A DNA stretch of 64,000 nt from Actinoplanes sp. DH11 (GTDB lineage: Bacteria; Actinomycetota; Actinomycetes; Mycobacteriales; Micromonosporaceae): NCBI RefSeq assembly GCF_020873875.1, contig NZ_JAHWGU010000035.1, positions 1 to 64,000 of the forward strand, in the 5' to 3' direction. The notes under the pieces were generated by a model. It had not been told where the DNA came from. It ran no database searches and saw only the letters and a list, made by a program, of their open reading frames with translations. Shown in pieces: positions 8,319-16,317 of this stretch; the stretch's first letter is position 1; every line of letters begins with the position of its first letter. The translations under genes and the position numbers were made by a program.

Positions 8319-8906
8319 ATGGGGAAGACGTACAACGAGATCACCGATCGGCTGCGTGAGTTCATCGAGGAGCAGCCGATCTTCTTCACCGCGACGGCGC
8401 CGCTCGCCGGCGACGGGACGGTCAACCTGTCGCCGAAAGGGCTGCGCGGCTCGCTCGCGGTGCTCGACCGGCACACCGTGGCCTATCTGGACTTCGCCGG
8501 CAGCAACGCGGAGACCGTCGCCCACCTGCGGGAGAACGGGCGGATCACACTGATGTGGTGCGCCTTCCAGGGCCCGCCGGACATCGTCCGGATCCACGGC
8601 ACCGGTGAGCCGGTGTTCCGCGACGACCCCCGCTGGTCATCGCTTGTCGCGCACTTCCCCGGCATCGACCCGGAGCCGCACGGGCTCCGGGCGATCATCG
8701 TGGTGTCGGCGGCCCTGATCCGGGACACGTGCGGGTACGCGGTGCCCTTCATGACCTACGACAGCGACCGGGACCTGCACGAACGGCGGTTCGCGCGCGA
8801 GGACGACGAGTCGCTCGACGCGTACTTCCGGAAGAAGGACGACATCGCCACCAGCATCGACGGCCTGCCGGGGCTGCCGCTGCCCCTGCCCGCCCTCAAA
8901 CGGTGA
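8319..8906 (+). CDS. pyridoxamine 5'-phosphate oxidase-like flavin protein
   Basis: The 195-aa protein shows the split-barrel FMN-binding fold of the PPOX-like family: FFTATAPLAGDGTVNLSPKG, VAYLDFAGSNAETVAHLRENGRITLMWCAF and DIVRIHGTGEPV, then RDTCGYAVPFMTY. Such proteins bind FMN or F420 and often reduce or detoxify small molecules; the exact substrate is not evident. It is probably cotranscribed with the upstream membrane protein (9-bp gap). Its last 11 bp overlap the 3' end of the converging FAD-monooxygenase remnant. Confidence 0.87.
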   Translation: MGKTYNEITDRLREFIEEQPIFFTATAPLAGDGTVNLSPKGLRGSLAVLDRHTVAYLDFAGSNAETVAHLRENGRITLMWCAFQGPPDIVRIHGTGEPVFRDDPRWSSLVAHFPGIDPEPHGLRAIIVVSAALIRDTCGYAVPFMTYDSDRDLHERRFAREDDESLDAYFRKKDDIATSIDGLPGLPLPLPALKR

Positions 8907-9894
8907 GCCCGTCCAGCATCGCGGCCGGCCCGCCGCCGAACGAGGTGAGCCGGCGCCGCACCGCCCCCGGCAGGTGCGGGATCAGGCGGGTGGCCTGAGC
9001 CGTCACCCAGACCTGTGCCCGGTCGCGCGGGACGATCGCGTTCAGGACGGACGGGCCGATGTCGCGGCTGTGCCGGACCGGGCCGGCCAGCCGTGACTCG
9101 TACCGGCGCAGCGCACCGGCCCGGTCCCGCTCCAGTTCCCCCGCGAGGACGTAAGCGCCGGCGGCGGCCAGGCTGGTGCCGCCGCCCACGGCCGGGCCGG
9201 GGCCGTACCCGGCGTCGCCGACCAGGGTGACCCGGTCCGTCGACCAGGAGTTCATCCGGATCTGGGAGATGTCGTCGAAGTAGAGGTCGCCGGCCGTCCC
9301 GAAGTGGTCGAGCACCGGTTCGGCCTGCCGGCCCAGCCGATCGCCGATCAGTGCGCGGATCGCCGCCGGTTCCCGGGGGACTTCCGTCGGCGTGCGCACC
9401 AGGAACAGGGCCCGGGACACTCCGGGCGTCAGTGTGGGGTAGACGGTGGCGGCGACACCGGGCGCGGTGAAGGCGGCAACTGTCGGGCCGGTGCCCAGGA
9501 CGTCGGGGAGGGTGTAGACGGCCAGGTAGGCGCCGAGGAAGTGGCGGTACTCCCGTTCCGGGCCGAAGACCATCCGGCGGACACCGGAGTGCAGGCCGTC
9601 GGCGCCGACGATCAGGTCTGCTTCGATTGTGGTGCCGTCGGACAGCGCGGCGGTAATGCCGTCGACGGCCTCGATGACGGTGCCGAAGCGGTAGTCGACG
9701 TCGTCGCGGGTGCGCTCGTGCAGCAGCGCCGCAAGGGTGCCGCGCATGATTTCCACGTGCCGGGTGGTGATGCCGCTGAGCAGGTCCTTCGTCTGCACGG
9801 TCAGCGGTCGCCGGCCCTCCCGGAGCAGGGTGATCGAGTCGTTGCGGGTCCGGGCGGCCTCGACCTCGGCGAGCAGGCCCATCCGCTCGATCAC
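8896..9894 (-). pseudogene. FAD-dependent monooxygenase lacking its N terminus
   Basis: The 332-residue frame matches PHBH-type FAD monooxygenases from the region after the first beta strands: VIERMGLLAEVE, RGTLAALLHER, LIVGADGLHSGVRR and the second FAD motif VTLVGDAGYGPGPAVGGGTSLA. The N-terminal GxGxxG Rossmann segment and about 50-60 residues that normally precede VIERMGLL are missing. The frame breaks at 9894 and the next bases belong to a TetR gene on the other strand that is also missing its start. Without the ADP-binding loop it should not bind FAD, so it is called a pseudogene; the rest of the frame is intact, suggesting a recent deletion. Confidence 0.8.
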
Positions 9895-9896
9895 GG

Positions 9897-10325
9897 GTGG
9901 GCGTGACGAAACCGGCCCTCTACTACCACTTCGCCTCGCGTGAGGAGCTGGTACGCAGCCTGGTGCAGCCGCTCATCGACGACGTGTCGGCGGCGCTGGC
10001 GCCCTTCGGTGACGGGGTGGACGCCCGCGAGCTGCTCGGGGCTTACTTCGACGCGACCTACCGCCATCGCGACATCACCGCCATGATCATGCGGGAGCCG
10101 AGCATCCTCGCCGTCGTGGACCTGGCGGCGGCGGTGGCCGGGTGGCGGCAGCGGATGGTCGCCCTGCTCACCGGGCCGGCGCCGGTGCTGGCCGACGTGG
10201 TGCGGGCGCAGATGGCGATCGGCGGCCTCGGCGACTGCACGGTCGTGCTTCCCGCGTCGACCCCGCCGGCGGAGCTGCGCGAAGCCGTCCTCGACGCGGC
10301 CTGCGACACCCTGCGGCGGGGATAA
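9897..10325 (+). pseudogene. TetR-family regulator lacking its first helices
   Basis: The frame begins inside the helix-turn-helix at VGVTKPALYYHFASREELV, the recognition-helix end of a TetR domain. About 30 residues forming helices 1-2 and the start codon are absent. The C-terminal ligand domain, ending DAACDTLRRG, looks complete. A GTG at 9897 could start translation but would give a protein unable to fold a normal HTH. In related arrangements such a regulator is divergent from the monooxygenase it controls, so one deletion at about 9894-9897 explains both losses. Confidence 0.78.
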
Positions 10326-10366
10326 AGGGCGGGCGCCCGTACCGCTCACGTTGTTAATGTCCGCGA

Positions 10367-11797
10367 ATGCGTTCCCAGCCCTCACTGCTGCCGCGTTCGA
10401 CGCCGTCGGCCTCCGGCGTCTCCGCACGATCCGTCGCCGCGTTGCTGGACCGGCTCGACGACGAGGCCGCCGAGTTGCACTCACTCATGATCGTCCGGCA
10501 CGGTCACGTCGTCGCCGAGGGCTGGTGGGCGCCGTACTCGGCCGATCGCCCGCACCTGCTCTATTCGCTGACCAAGTCGTTCACCTCGGTCGCCGTCGGG
10601 CTGGCGATCGCTGACGGGCTGCTCGCCCTGACCGACCGGGTGGTGGACGTGCTGCCCGACCACGCGCCGGCGGGCATCTCCAAGCAGGCGCGGCGGCTCA
10701 CCGTGCACCACCTGCTGTCCATGACGGCCGGGCACGACACGGACAGTCTCGGCGAGGCGTGGGAGCTGGAACCGGGTGACCTGGTGAAAGGCTTCCTGCG
10801 CGTACCGTTCCCGCACCCCGAGGGCACCCGGCACACCTATGACAACGCGACCACCTACGTCCTGGCCCGGATGGTGGAACGGGTCACCGGCCGCGGCCTG
10901 CCGGAGTTCCTCGACGAGCGTCTGCTCAAGCCGATGGGCATCGACCACGCCGAGTGGGACCGGGTGTCGAGCGGCGCGGCCTTCGGGTTCCACGGCCTGC
11001 ACCTGACGACCGAGGCCGTCGCCGCCTTCGGCGAGCTGCTGCTGCGCGGCGGCCTCCGGGGTGACCGCCGGCTCGTGCCGCGTGAGTGGGTGCGGCTGGC
11101 CACCCGGCGCCACATCGGCACGCTGCCGGATCCGGACGTGCCGCCCAACCCCGAATTCCTGCAGGGGTACGGGTACCAGTTCTGGATGTCACGGCACGGC
11201 TACCACGGTAACGGGGCGTTCGGGCAGTCCTGCTTGGTGATGCCGGACCACGACCTGGTCGTCGTGATGACCGCCGCCGTCGAGCAGACGACCACGCTGC
11301 CCGGCGTCGTCGCCGAATGCCTGCTGCCCGGACTGGACGGCGCGGAAAGTCCCGGCGACGACGAAGCCCTCGCCGAGCGGCTGCGGCAGCTGTCGCTCCC
11401 CCTGGTGCCGGGTTCGGCCGATCCGGCCCGTTCCGCCACGGCGACGATCGACGCCTCCGCCGCGGGTTCCGCGCTGCCCGGCGGCACCGCGGTGGTCGTC
11501 GAGCCGGTGGACGGCGGCTGGCACCTGCGGCTCGGGTCGTCGATCAAGGTTGCCGCCGGCCACGGCGGGTGGCGGGAGAGTGCACCGCTGGGCCGCCCGG
11601 TCGTCGCCACCGGTGCCTGGCAGGGCGACACGTTCGTGGCCGACCTCTACGTCATCACCACACCGCACCGGGTACGCCTGGTGCTCGACGCCGGCCGCGC
11701 GACGGCGGTGGTGACGTGGCACACCGTACCCCTGACCGGTCCGGACCTTGAAGTCCACCTGCGGTCGCCGCTGATGACCAGGCCCGACGTCGCCTGA
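10367..11797 (+). CDS. serine hydrolase of the beta-lactamase/class C family
   Basis: The 476-aa protein has the class C/esterase hallmarks: the S67-x-x-K70 motif in LLYSLTKSF, Y158-x-N160 in HTYDNATTY, and YHGNGAFGQ where a KTG-like element normally sits. The last 140 residues form a beta-rich extension. There is no signal peptide, so a cytoplasmic esterase or peptidase is more likely than a beta-lactamase. The nearest upstream gene is the broken TetR, 41 bp away. A 30-bp tandem array begins shortly after its stop. Confidence 0.88.
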   Translation: MRSQPSLLPRSTPSASGVSARSVAALLDRLDDEAAELHSLMIVRHGHVVAEGWWAPYSADRPHLLYSLTKSFTSVAVGLAIADGLLALTDRVVDVLPDHAPAGISKQARRLTVHHLLSMTAGHDTDSLGEAWELEPGDLVKGFLRVPFPHPEGTRHTYDNATTYVLARMVERVTGRGLPEFLDERLLKPMGIDHAEWDRVSSGAAFGFHGLHLTTEAVAAFGELLLRGGLRGDRRLVPREWVRLATRRHIGTLPDPDVPPNPEFLQGYGYQFWMSRHGYHGNGAFGQSCLVMPDHDLVVVMTAAVEQTTTLPGVVAECLLPGLDGAESPGDDEALAERLRQLSLPLVPGSADPARSATATIDASAAGSALPGGTAVVVEPVDGGWHLRLGSSIKVAAGHGGWRESAPLGRPVVATGAWQGDTFVADLYVITTPHRVRLVLDAGRATAVVTWHTVPLTGPDLEVHLRSPLMTRPDVA

Positions 11798-11820
11798 CTG
11801 CGCGTCGTCGCCCAGCTGCG

Positions 11821-11964
11821 CCGCCTCACCCACCCCGTGCTCTGCGTGCGCCGCCTCACCCACCCCGTGCTCTGCGTGCGCCGCCTCACCCACCCCGTGC
11901 TCTGCGTGCGCCGCCTCACCCACCCCGTGCTCTACGTGCGCCGCCTCACCCACCCCGCGCTGCG
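11821..11964. repeat. 30-bp tandem repeat array
   Basis: The unit begins CCGCCTCACCCACCCCGTGC and repeats at 11821, 11851, 11881, 11911 and partially at 11941. The first three copies are identical and the fourth differs at one base. It lies 23 bp after the stop of the serine hydrolase gene. Confidence 0.95.
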
Positions 11965-12224
11965 ATCTTGGAGTGGGGCCTATAACCCCTGCCAGACTCC
12001 ACGGAGCCGTTGTCCACAATTCGCTTACTCTCCACAGATCTCGTGGCGATGTCGGCGACGACAGCGCAGGCCCGGAAAGCCGGCCCGAGAGCCGACACGA
12101 TCCGGAGCGCGGCAAGACCGGGGCGGCGCGGGCGGTGGGGCCGGGTCGGTCCCGCTGTCCTGAGGGGCCGGGGCGCGACATTCGTCCAAGACGGCGTACC
12201 GGCGGGCCGGGGATCGTCGGTGGC
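11965..12224. other. gene-free leader region of the alpha/beta hydrolase gene
   Basis: No open frame with protein character is seen here on either strand. One TTGTCCACA (12010-12018) resembles an actinobacterial DnaA box, but it is single. The stretch presumably holds the promoter of the hydrolase at 12225; no clear -35/-10 pair can be assigned. Confidence 0.4.
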
Positions 12225-12998
12225 ATGACGTTGCATGTGGTCCACGACGGGCCCCGTTCCGCGCCGCCGCTGCTCCTCCTGCACGGGTCGGGCGCCAGCG
12301 CCGCCAGCTGGGACCCGATGATCCCCGCCCTCGCCACCGAACGGTACGTGATCCGGATGGATCTGCCGGGTCACGGTGCCTCCCCTCCGGCGCCGTCCTA
12401 CCGCGTCGCGGATCAGGCCGCGGCCGTCGCCGCCGAGCTGGACCGGCGGGGATTGACGGCGACAGCCGTGGCCGGGCACTCCAGCGGTGGGTACATCGCC
12501 ACCGCCCTCGCCGAGCAGCGCCCCGGCCTGGTGCGATCCCTGGCTCTGGTCAGCACCGGGCCCAGCGCCGCGGCGTTCCGCCGGCAGCCGCTGGTCCTGC
12601 GGGCGCTGCTGGCCCCGCCGTTCGGCCCGCTGCTCTGGGCGGTGCGCACGGATGCGATGACACGCCGGGGGATCGGAGCGACACTCGCCCGGGCGGTACC
12701 GATCCCGGACGGCTTCGTCGCCGGTTCCCGCCAGATCACCTACCGGGCGATGAGTACGGTCCTGAGGCGCAACTCCGACTACATCGAGGAACGGACCGTC
12801 CCGCACCGGCTGGCCGGTCTCGGCATTCCGGTGCTGGCGGTGTTCGGGGCGGCCGATCCACGCTGGGACCCGGGGTCGGTGCATGAGTACGAGGTGGTGC
12901 CGGGCGCCCGGATCGCCGTGCTGGACGGGGTGGGCCACGTACCCATGCTGGAAGCGCCGGAGCCGCTGGCCGGGCTCCTGCTCGGCCACGCGACATAG
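12225..12998 (+). CDS. alpha/beta hydrolase
   Basis: The 257-aa protein has the alpha/beta-hydrolase fold signatures: oxyanion loop LLLHGSGAS, nucleophile elbow AGHSSGGYIA (Ser about residue 87), acid in VFGAADPRW and catalytic His in DGVGHVPMLEAP near residue 241. The start at ATG 12225 places the first beta strand directly at the N terminus. It is followed 9 bp later by an AraC-type regulator and may share its transcript. Substrate unknown. Confidence 0.9.
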   Translation: MTLHVVHDGPRSAPPLLLLHGSGASAASWDPMIPALATERYVIRMDLPGHGASPPAPSYRVADQAAAVAAELDRRGLTATAVAGHSSGGYIATALAEQRPGLVRSLALVSTGPSAAAFRRQPLVLRALLAPPFGPLLWAVRTDAMTRRGIGATLARAVPIPDGFVAGSRQITYRAMSTVLRRNSDYIEERTVPHRLAGLGIPVLAVFGAADPRWDPGSVHEYEVVPGARIAVLDGVGHVPMLEAPEPLAGLLLGHAT

Positions 12999-13007
12999 AC
13001 TGCCGGC

Positions 13008-13895
13008 GTGGCACCGCTGGACTGGTCCCGGGTGGAGATCGCGGTGCCGCGCGCGCCCGTGCCGCTGCCAGGCGTCAGCATGGCCGGGTTCCGGCACCCC
13101 GCGCCCCAGCGGCCCGAGCCGCCCGAGCGGCGGGAGTCCCGCGAGCGGCCCGAGGCGCCCGAGCCGCCCGAATCGGTGGAGATCGCGATGGTCGCCCACC
13201 CGTCGGTCACCCTGCTCATCGACCTGAGCGACGGCCTGGTCTGCGACACCGGCAGCGGCCGGGAGCGGGGCAGCGTCGTGGCCGGTCTGCTTCCCGGCGA
13301 CCTGCGGGTGGGTGGGCGGACCGGCGAGATCCTTCAGGTCCGGCTGGACCCGGTGGTGGCGTCATCGATGCTGGGCGCCGCGCCCGAACTCAGCGGGGCG
13401 GTGGTTCCGCTCGCCGGCGTGTGGGGTGCGGACGGCGAGGAGCGCCTGCGGACGGCCGGGTCCTGGGAGCAGCGGTTCGCGGTGGCGACGGAGATCCTCG
13501 GACGTGCGGCGGCCGGGCGGCCGCGGGTGGATGCGGCGGTGGCGTACGCCTGGCGTCGCACGCTTGTCGCGGGTGGCCGGTTGCGGGTCGAGGACCTTGC
13601 CGGCGAGGTCGGCTGGAGCCGGAAGCGTCTGTGGTCCCGCTTCCGCGCCCAACTCGGCATCTCACCCAAGACCGCCGCCCGGCTGGCGCGGTTCGACCGG
13701 GCCGCTCGTCTGCTCGCCGCCGGGTGCCCGGCGGCCGGTGTGGCCGTGGAGAGCGGGTACGCCGACCAGTCGCACCTGCATCGCGAGGCCCGGGCGATCG
13801 CCGGGCTCACCCCGTCCGCCGTCGCGGCCGCGCCATGGCTGGCGATCGACGATGCGGTGTGGCCGGTCGCCGACGGTTCGCCGGCCCGGACCTGA
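13008..13895 (+). CDS. AraC-family transcriptional regulator
   Basis: This 295-aa protein has an N-terminal beta-rich sensory domain after a Pro/Glu/Arg-rich segment (residues 30-58), then a C-terminal double HTH: GRLRVEDLAGEVGWSRKRLW, FRAQLGISPKTAARLARFDR and a second helix pair ESGYADQSHLHREARAIAG. The layout resembles actinobacterial AraC regulators fused to a DUF6597-like sensor. The last six codons (GSPART) and the stop fall within the first unit of a 29-bp tandem array, so the C terminus may be variable between strains. Confidence 0.88.
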   Translation: MAPLDWSRVEIAVPRAPVPLPGVSMAGFRHPAPQRPEPPERRESRERPEAPEPPESVEIAMVAHPSVTLLIDLSDGLVCDTGSGRERGSVVAGLLPGDLRVGGRTGEILQVRLDPVVASSMLGAAPELSGAVVPLAGVWGADGEERLRTAGSWEQRFAVATEILGRAAAGRPRVDAAVAYAWRRTLVAGGRLRVEDLAGEVGWSRKRLWSRFRAQLGISPKTAARLARFDRAARLLAAGCPAAGVAVESGYADQSHLHREARAIAGLTPSAVAAAPWLAIDDAVWPVADGSPART

Positions 13896-14019
13896 TCGCC
13901 GGCGGTTCGCCGGCTCGGACCTGGTCGCCGGCGGTTCGCCGGCTCGGACCTGGTCGCCGGCGGTTCGCCGGCTCGGACCTGGTCGCCGGCGGTTCGGCGG
14001 CCGGGAGCTGATCGCCTGT
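13875..14019. repeat. 29-bp tandem repeat array starting inside the AraC gene
   Basis: Units beginning GGTTCGCCGGCTCGGACCTG start at 13875, 13904, 13933, 13962 and 13991. The first contains the AraC stop codon at 13893-13895; units 2-4 are identical and the fifth is diverged. Confidence 0.95.
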
Positions 14020-14084
14020 TGCAGCCGGAGCCCCATCCCGTCGCCTCCCCGGCGGGATGAGACCCCTCGGCTGATGGAGGTCGG

Positions 14085-14576
14085 TCAGGCAGCGGCCACG
14101 GGGTCGTCGGATGCGCCCCCGGCCATGCTCGCGATGCGCCGCAGCGTCGCGTGCGGGTCGGTGTGTGGGTTGGTGGCCAGGGCGGCCACCTCCCGCAGCA
14201 CCTCTTGGTAGTCGGGAAGGTCGGGGTCGTGCTCCGCCATGCGGAGCAACGCGGTCAGGTCGGCGATCGTGGTGCGTAGTCGATCGGGGTTGAGGCCGCC
14301 GATCACTACAGGTCGCTGGTGCGGGTCGTCCGTGGCTCGGAGGATGCCCAGCCGGAATGCGATGGCGACGGCGTGTGCCTGGTCCCGGGCACCGAGCTGC
14401 TGGTAGAGCGTCTTGAGCCGGGACTTGACGGTGTTGGGTGAGATGAACAGTCGCGCCGCCATTTCCCGGGCGGTCTCGCCGGCCGCCAGGCATTCGAGGG
14501 TTTCTTGCAGATGCGGTGCCAACACAGGCCGGATCGCAACGGCCCCAGTGTGGCTTCGATGCGCGTGCAATGACAT
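14085..14576 (-). CDS. LuxR-type HTH regulator without a recognisable sensor domain
   Basis: From ATG 14576 the protein is 163 aa. Residues about 20-85 are a LuxR/GerE HTH: LAPHLQETLECLAAGETARE, AARLFISPNTVKSRLKTLYQ and the usual trailing ARDQAHAVAIAFRLGIL. The remainder is helical and unassigned; no receiver, PAS or ATPase domain is present. It is divergent from the GH6 cellulase, so it could control it. An upstream start at 14777 would overlap the cellulase coding region and is rejected. Confidence 0.8.
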   Translation of the reverse strand: MSLHAHRSHTGAVAIRPVLAPHLQETLECLAAGETAREMAARLFISPNTVKSRLKTLYQQLGARDQAHAVAIAFRLGILRATDDPHQRPVVIGGLNPDRLRTTIADLTALLRMAEHDPDLPDYQEVLREVAALATNPHTDPHATLRRIASMAGGASDDPVAAA

Positions 14577-14642
14577 TCCCGAAATGTAGATCTTTCGAAA
14601 TCGCAATTGACTGTTGCCTATTGTGCCAGTCCGCGATATTTT

Positions 14643-14656
14643 TGGGAGCGCTCCCA
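14643..14656. promoter_or_regulatory. CebR-type operator upstream of the GH6 gene
   Basis: TGGGAGCGCTCCCA is a perfect 14-bp palindrome matching the known CebR (LacI-family, cellobiose-responsive) operator of actinomycetes. It sits 20 bp before the ATG, just after an AT-rich CGATATT that could be a -10. A second copy precedes the mannanase gene. Confidence 0.88.
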
Positions 14657-14676
14657 ATCCCCCTGAGGAGAGTTTC

Positions 14677-16029
14677 ATGACCCGTTCCCGTACCGCTGTT
14701 CTCGCGACGTGTGCCGTTGTTGCCGCAGGCATTGGTTTCGCCACCGGAACCGCCGACGCCGGCACCATCAGCGGCACCCTCTACCGTGACCCCGACACGG
14801 CCGCCGCGCGCTGGGTCGCCGCCAACGGCTCCGACCCACGTGCCGCCGTCATCCGCGACCGGATCGTCAGCCAGCCCTCCTCGCGCTGGCTGTCCAACTT
14901 CAACGTGGGCACCGTCCGCTCCGAGGTGTCCGGCTACGTCGGCGCCGCGAACGCAGCCGGTCAGATCCCCGTCCTGACCGTCTACGGCATCACCAACCGC
15001 GACTGTGGCGGCGCCAGTTCCGGCGGCGCACCGGACCTCACGCAGTACCAGACCTGGATCTCCAACCTGGCCGCCGGCCTCGCCGACCGCACCGTCGTGA
15101 TCATTCTCGAACCCGACTCGATCGCCCTGCTGACCTGTTTGAGCAGCTCCGAGCTGGCGGCGCGCAACCAGGCGCTGCGCACCGCCACCCGGACCATCAA
15201 GTCCGCCAACCCGAACGCCAAGGTCTACCTCGACGCCGGTCACTCGGGCTGGAACAGTGCCGGCGACCAGGCCGGCCGGCTCGTCGCCGCCGGCATCGCC
15301 GACGCCGACGGCTTCTACACCAACGTGTCCAACTTCAACCCGACTAGCGCGGAGGCGAACTACGGGCGGGCGATCATCGCGTCGCTGAACGGGCAGGGCG
15401 TCACCGGTAAACGCCAGGTCATCGACACGAGCCGCAACGGGGGCGCGAGCGGTGACTGGTGCGGGGACGACAACACCGACCGCCGGATCGGCCAGTACCC
15501 GACCGTCAACACCGGTGACGCCAACATCGACGGATACCTGTGGGTGAAGCCGCCGGGCGAGGCCGACGGATGCCGGTACGCGGCCGGCTCCTTCCAGCCC
15601 GACCTCGCCTACAGCCTGGCGAGTAACGCTCCGAACCCGCCGTCGCCGTCACCGTCCGTGACCTCGTCGCCGTCCTCGTCGCCGTCGGCCTCCTCGTCGC
15701 CGTCGTCCTCGCCCAGCTCGCCGCCGCCCGGACCGGGGGCATGCACGGCCGCCTACCGCACCACCGGTTCCTGGCAGGGCGGGTTCCAGGGTGAGATCAC
15801 CGTGACCGCCGGCGCGTCGCGGATCAACGGGTGGACGGTCACGTGGACGCTCGCCGGCGGGCAGTCGGTCAGCCAGGCGTGGAACGGCGTCCTGTCCACG
15901 TCGGGCTCCACTGTCACGGTGCGCAACGTCTCCTGGAACGGTGGCCTGGCGCCGGGGGCCACGGCCCAGTTCGGGTTCCTGGCCAGTGGGGCGGCCTCCG
16001 CTCCCGGCCTGAGCTGCGCCGCTGCCTGA
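14677..16029 (+). CDS. secreted GH6 endoglucanase with C-terminal CBM2
   Basis: The 450-aa protein has a Sec signal peptide (residues 1-28, ending GTADA), a GH6 catalytic domain (about 30-320) with NRDCGGASSGGA, the catalytic-acid segment IILEPDSIA, YLDAGHSGW and WVKPPGEADG, then a Pro/Ser/Thr linker (about 325-355) and a CBM2 cellulose-binding module (CTAAYRTTGSWQGGFQGEIT, then TVTWTLAGGQ). It cleaves beta-1,4-glucan outside the cell. The ATG at 14677 follows TGAGGAGAG. The CebR palindrome upstream indicates induction by cello-oligosaccharides. Confidence 0.95.
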   Translation: MTRSRTAVLATCAVVAAGIGFATGTADAGTISGTLYRDPDTAAARWVAANGSDPRAAVIRDRIVSQPSSRWLSNFNVGTVRSEVSGYVGAANAAGQIPVLTVYGITNRDCGGASSGGAPDLTQYQTWISNLAAGLADRTVVIILEPDSIALLTCLSSSELAARNQALRTATRTIKSANPNAKVYLDAGHSGWNSAGDQAGRLVAAGIADADGFYTNVSNFNPTSAEANYGRAIIASLNGQGVTGKRQVIDTSRNGGASGDWCGDDNTDRRIGQYPTVNTGDANIDGYLWVKPPGEADGCRYAAGSFQPDLAYSLASNAPNPPSPSPSVTSSPSSSPSASSSPSSSPSSPPPGPGACTAAYRTTGSWQGGFQGEITVTAGASRINGWTVTWTLAGGQSVSQAWNGVLSTSGSTVTVRNVSWNGGLAPGATAQFGFLASGAASAPGLSCAAA

Positions 16030-16043
16030 TCGACCGATCCCTC

Positions 16044-16085
16044 GACCGCCCCGCCGGCAGACCGACTCCTGCCGGCGGGGCGGTC
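16044..16085 (+). terminator. transcription terminator of the GH6 gene
   Basis: A perfect 17-bp stem (16044-16060 and 16069-16085) with an 8-nt loop lies 14 bp after the cellulase stop codon. It has no T-run, typical of high-GC terminators. The remainder up to 16276 contains degenerate copies of a GGCTGGGCACGGTTCTGC unit and no gene. Confidence 0.85.
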
Positions 16086-16276
16086 GTCTGTCGGGAGAAG
16101 GGCCCGGCTGCCGGCGGGATCCGTCTAGAGGCGGGGCGCCCTCTGCCGGTGGGGCTCGTCCTCGGCTGGGCACGGTTCTGCAGGCGGGCTCGCCTTCGGC
16201 TGGGCACGGTTCTGCCGGTGGGGCTCGTCTTCGGCTGGGTACGCCTTTGTCCGGCGGTGCGTGCCTCTGCGGACGC

Positions 16277-16301
16277 ACTTCTTCCGCTAACCGGAAGAAG
16301 T
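16277..16301. promoter_or_regulatory. candidate operator of the ROK regulator
   Basis: ACTTCTTCCG and CGGAAGAAGT form a perfect 10-bp inverted repeat with a 5-nt spacer, 16 bp upstream of the ROK start at 16318. Position and symmetry suggest autoregulation; a hairpin role is less likely because it is upstream of the gene. Confidence 0.6.
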
Positions 16302-16317
16302 TGACTAGGGTGAATGC

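Noticed and set aside
10367..11797. True beta-lactamase
   Set aside because: SxxK and YxN are present but there is no signal peptide, the KTG element is replaced by HGN, and the long C-terminal extension fits esterase or peptidase relatives.
11821..11964. 30-bp direct repeats as a CRISPR array
   Set aside because: The units are contiguous with no spacers, so this is a minisatellite.
12010..12018. TTGTCCACA as part of a replication origin
   Set aside because: It is a single DnaA-box-like match with no cluster of boxes, no AT-rich unwinding element and no dnaA/dnaN nearby.
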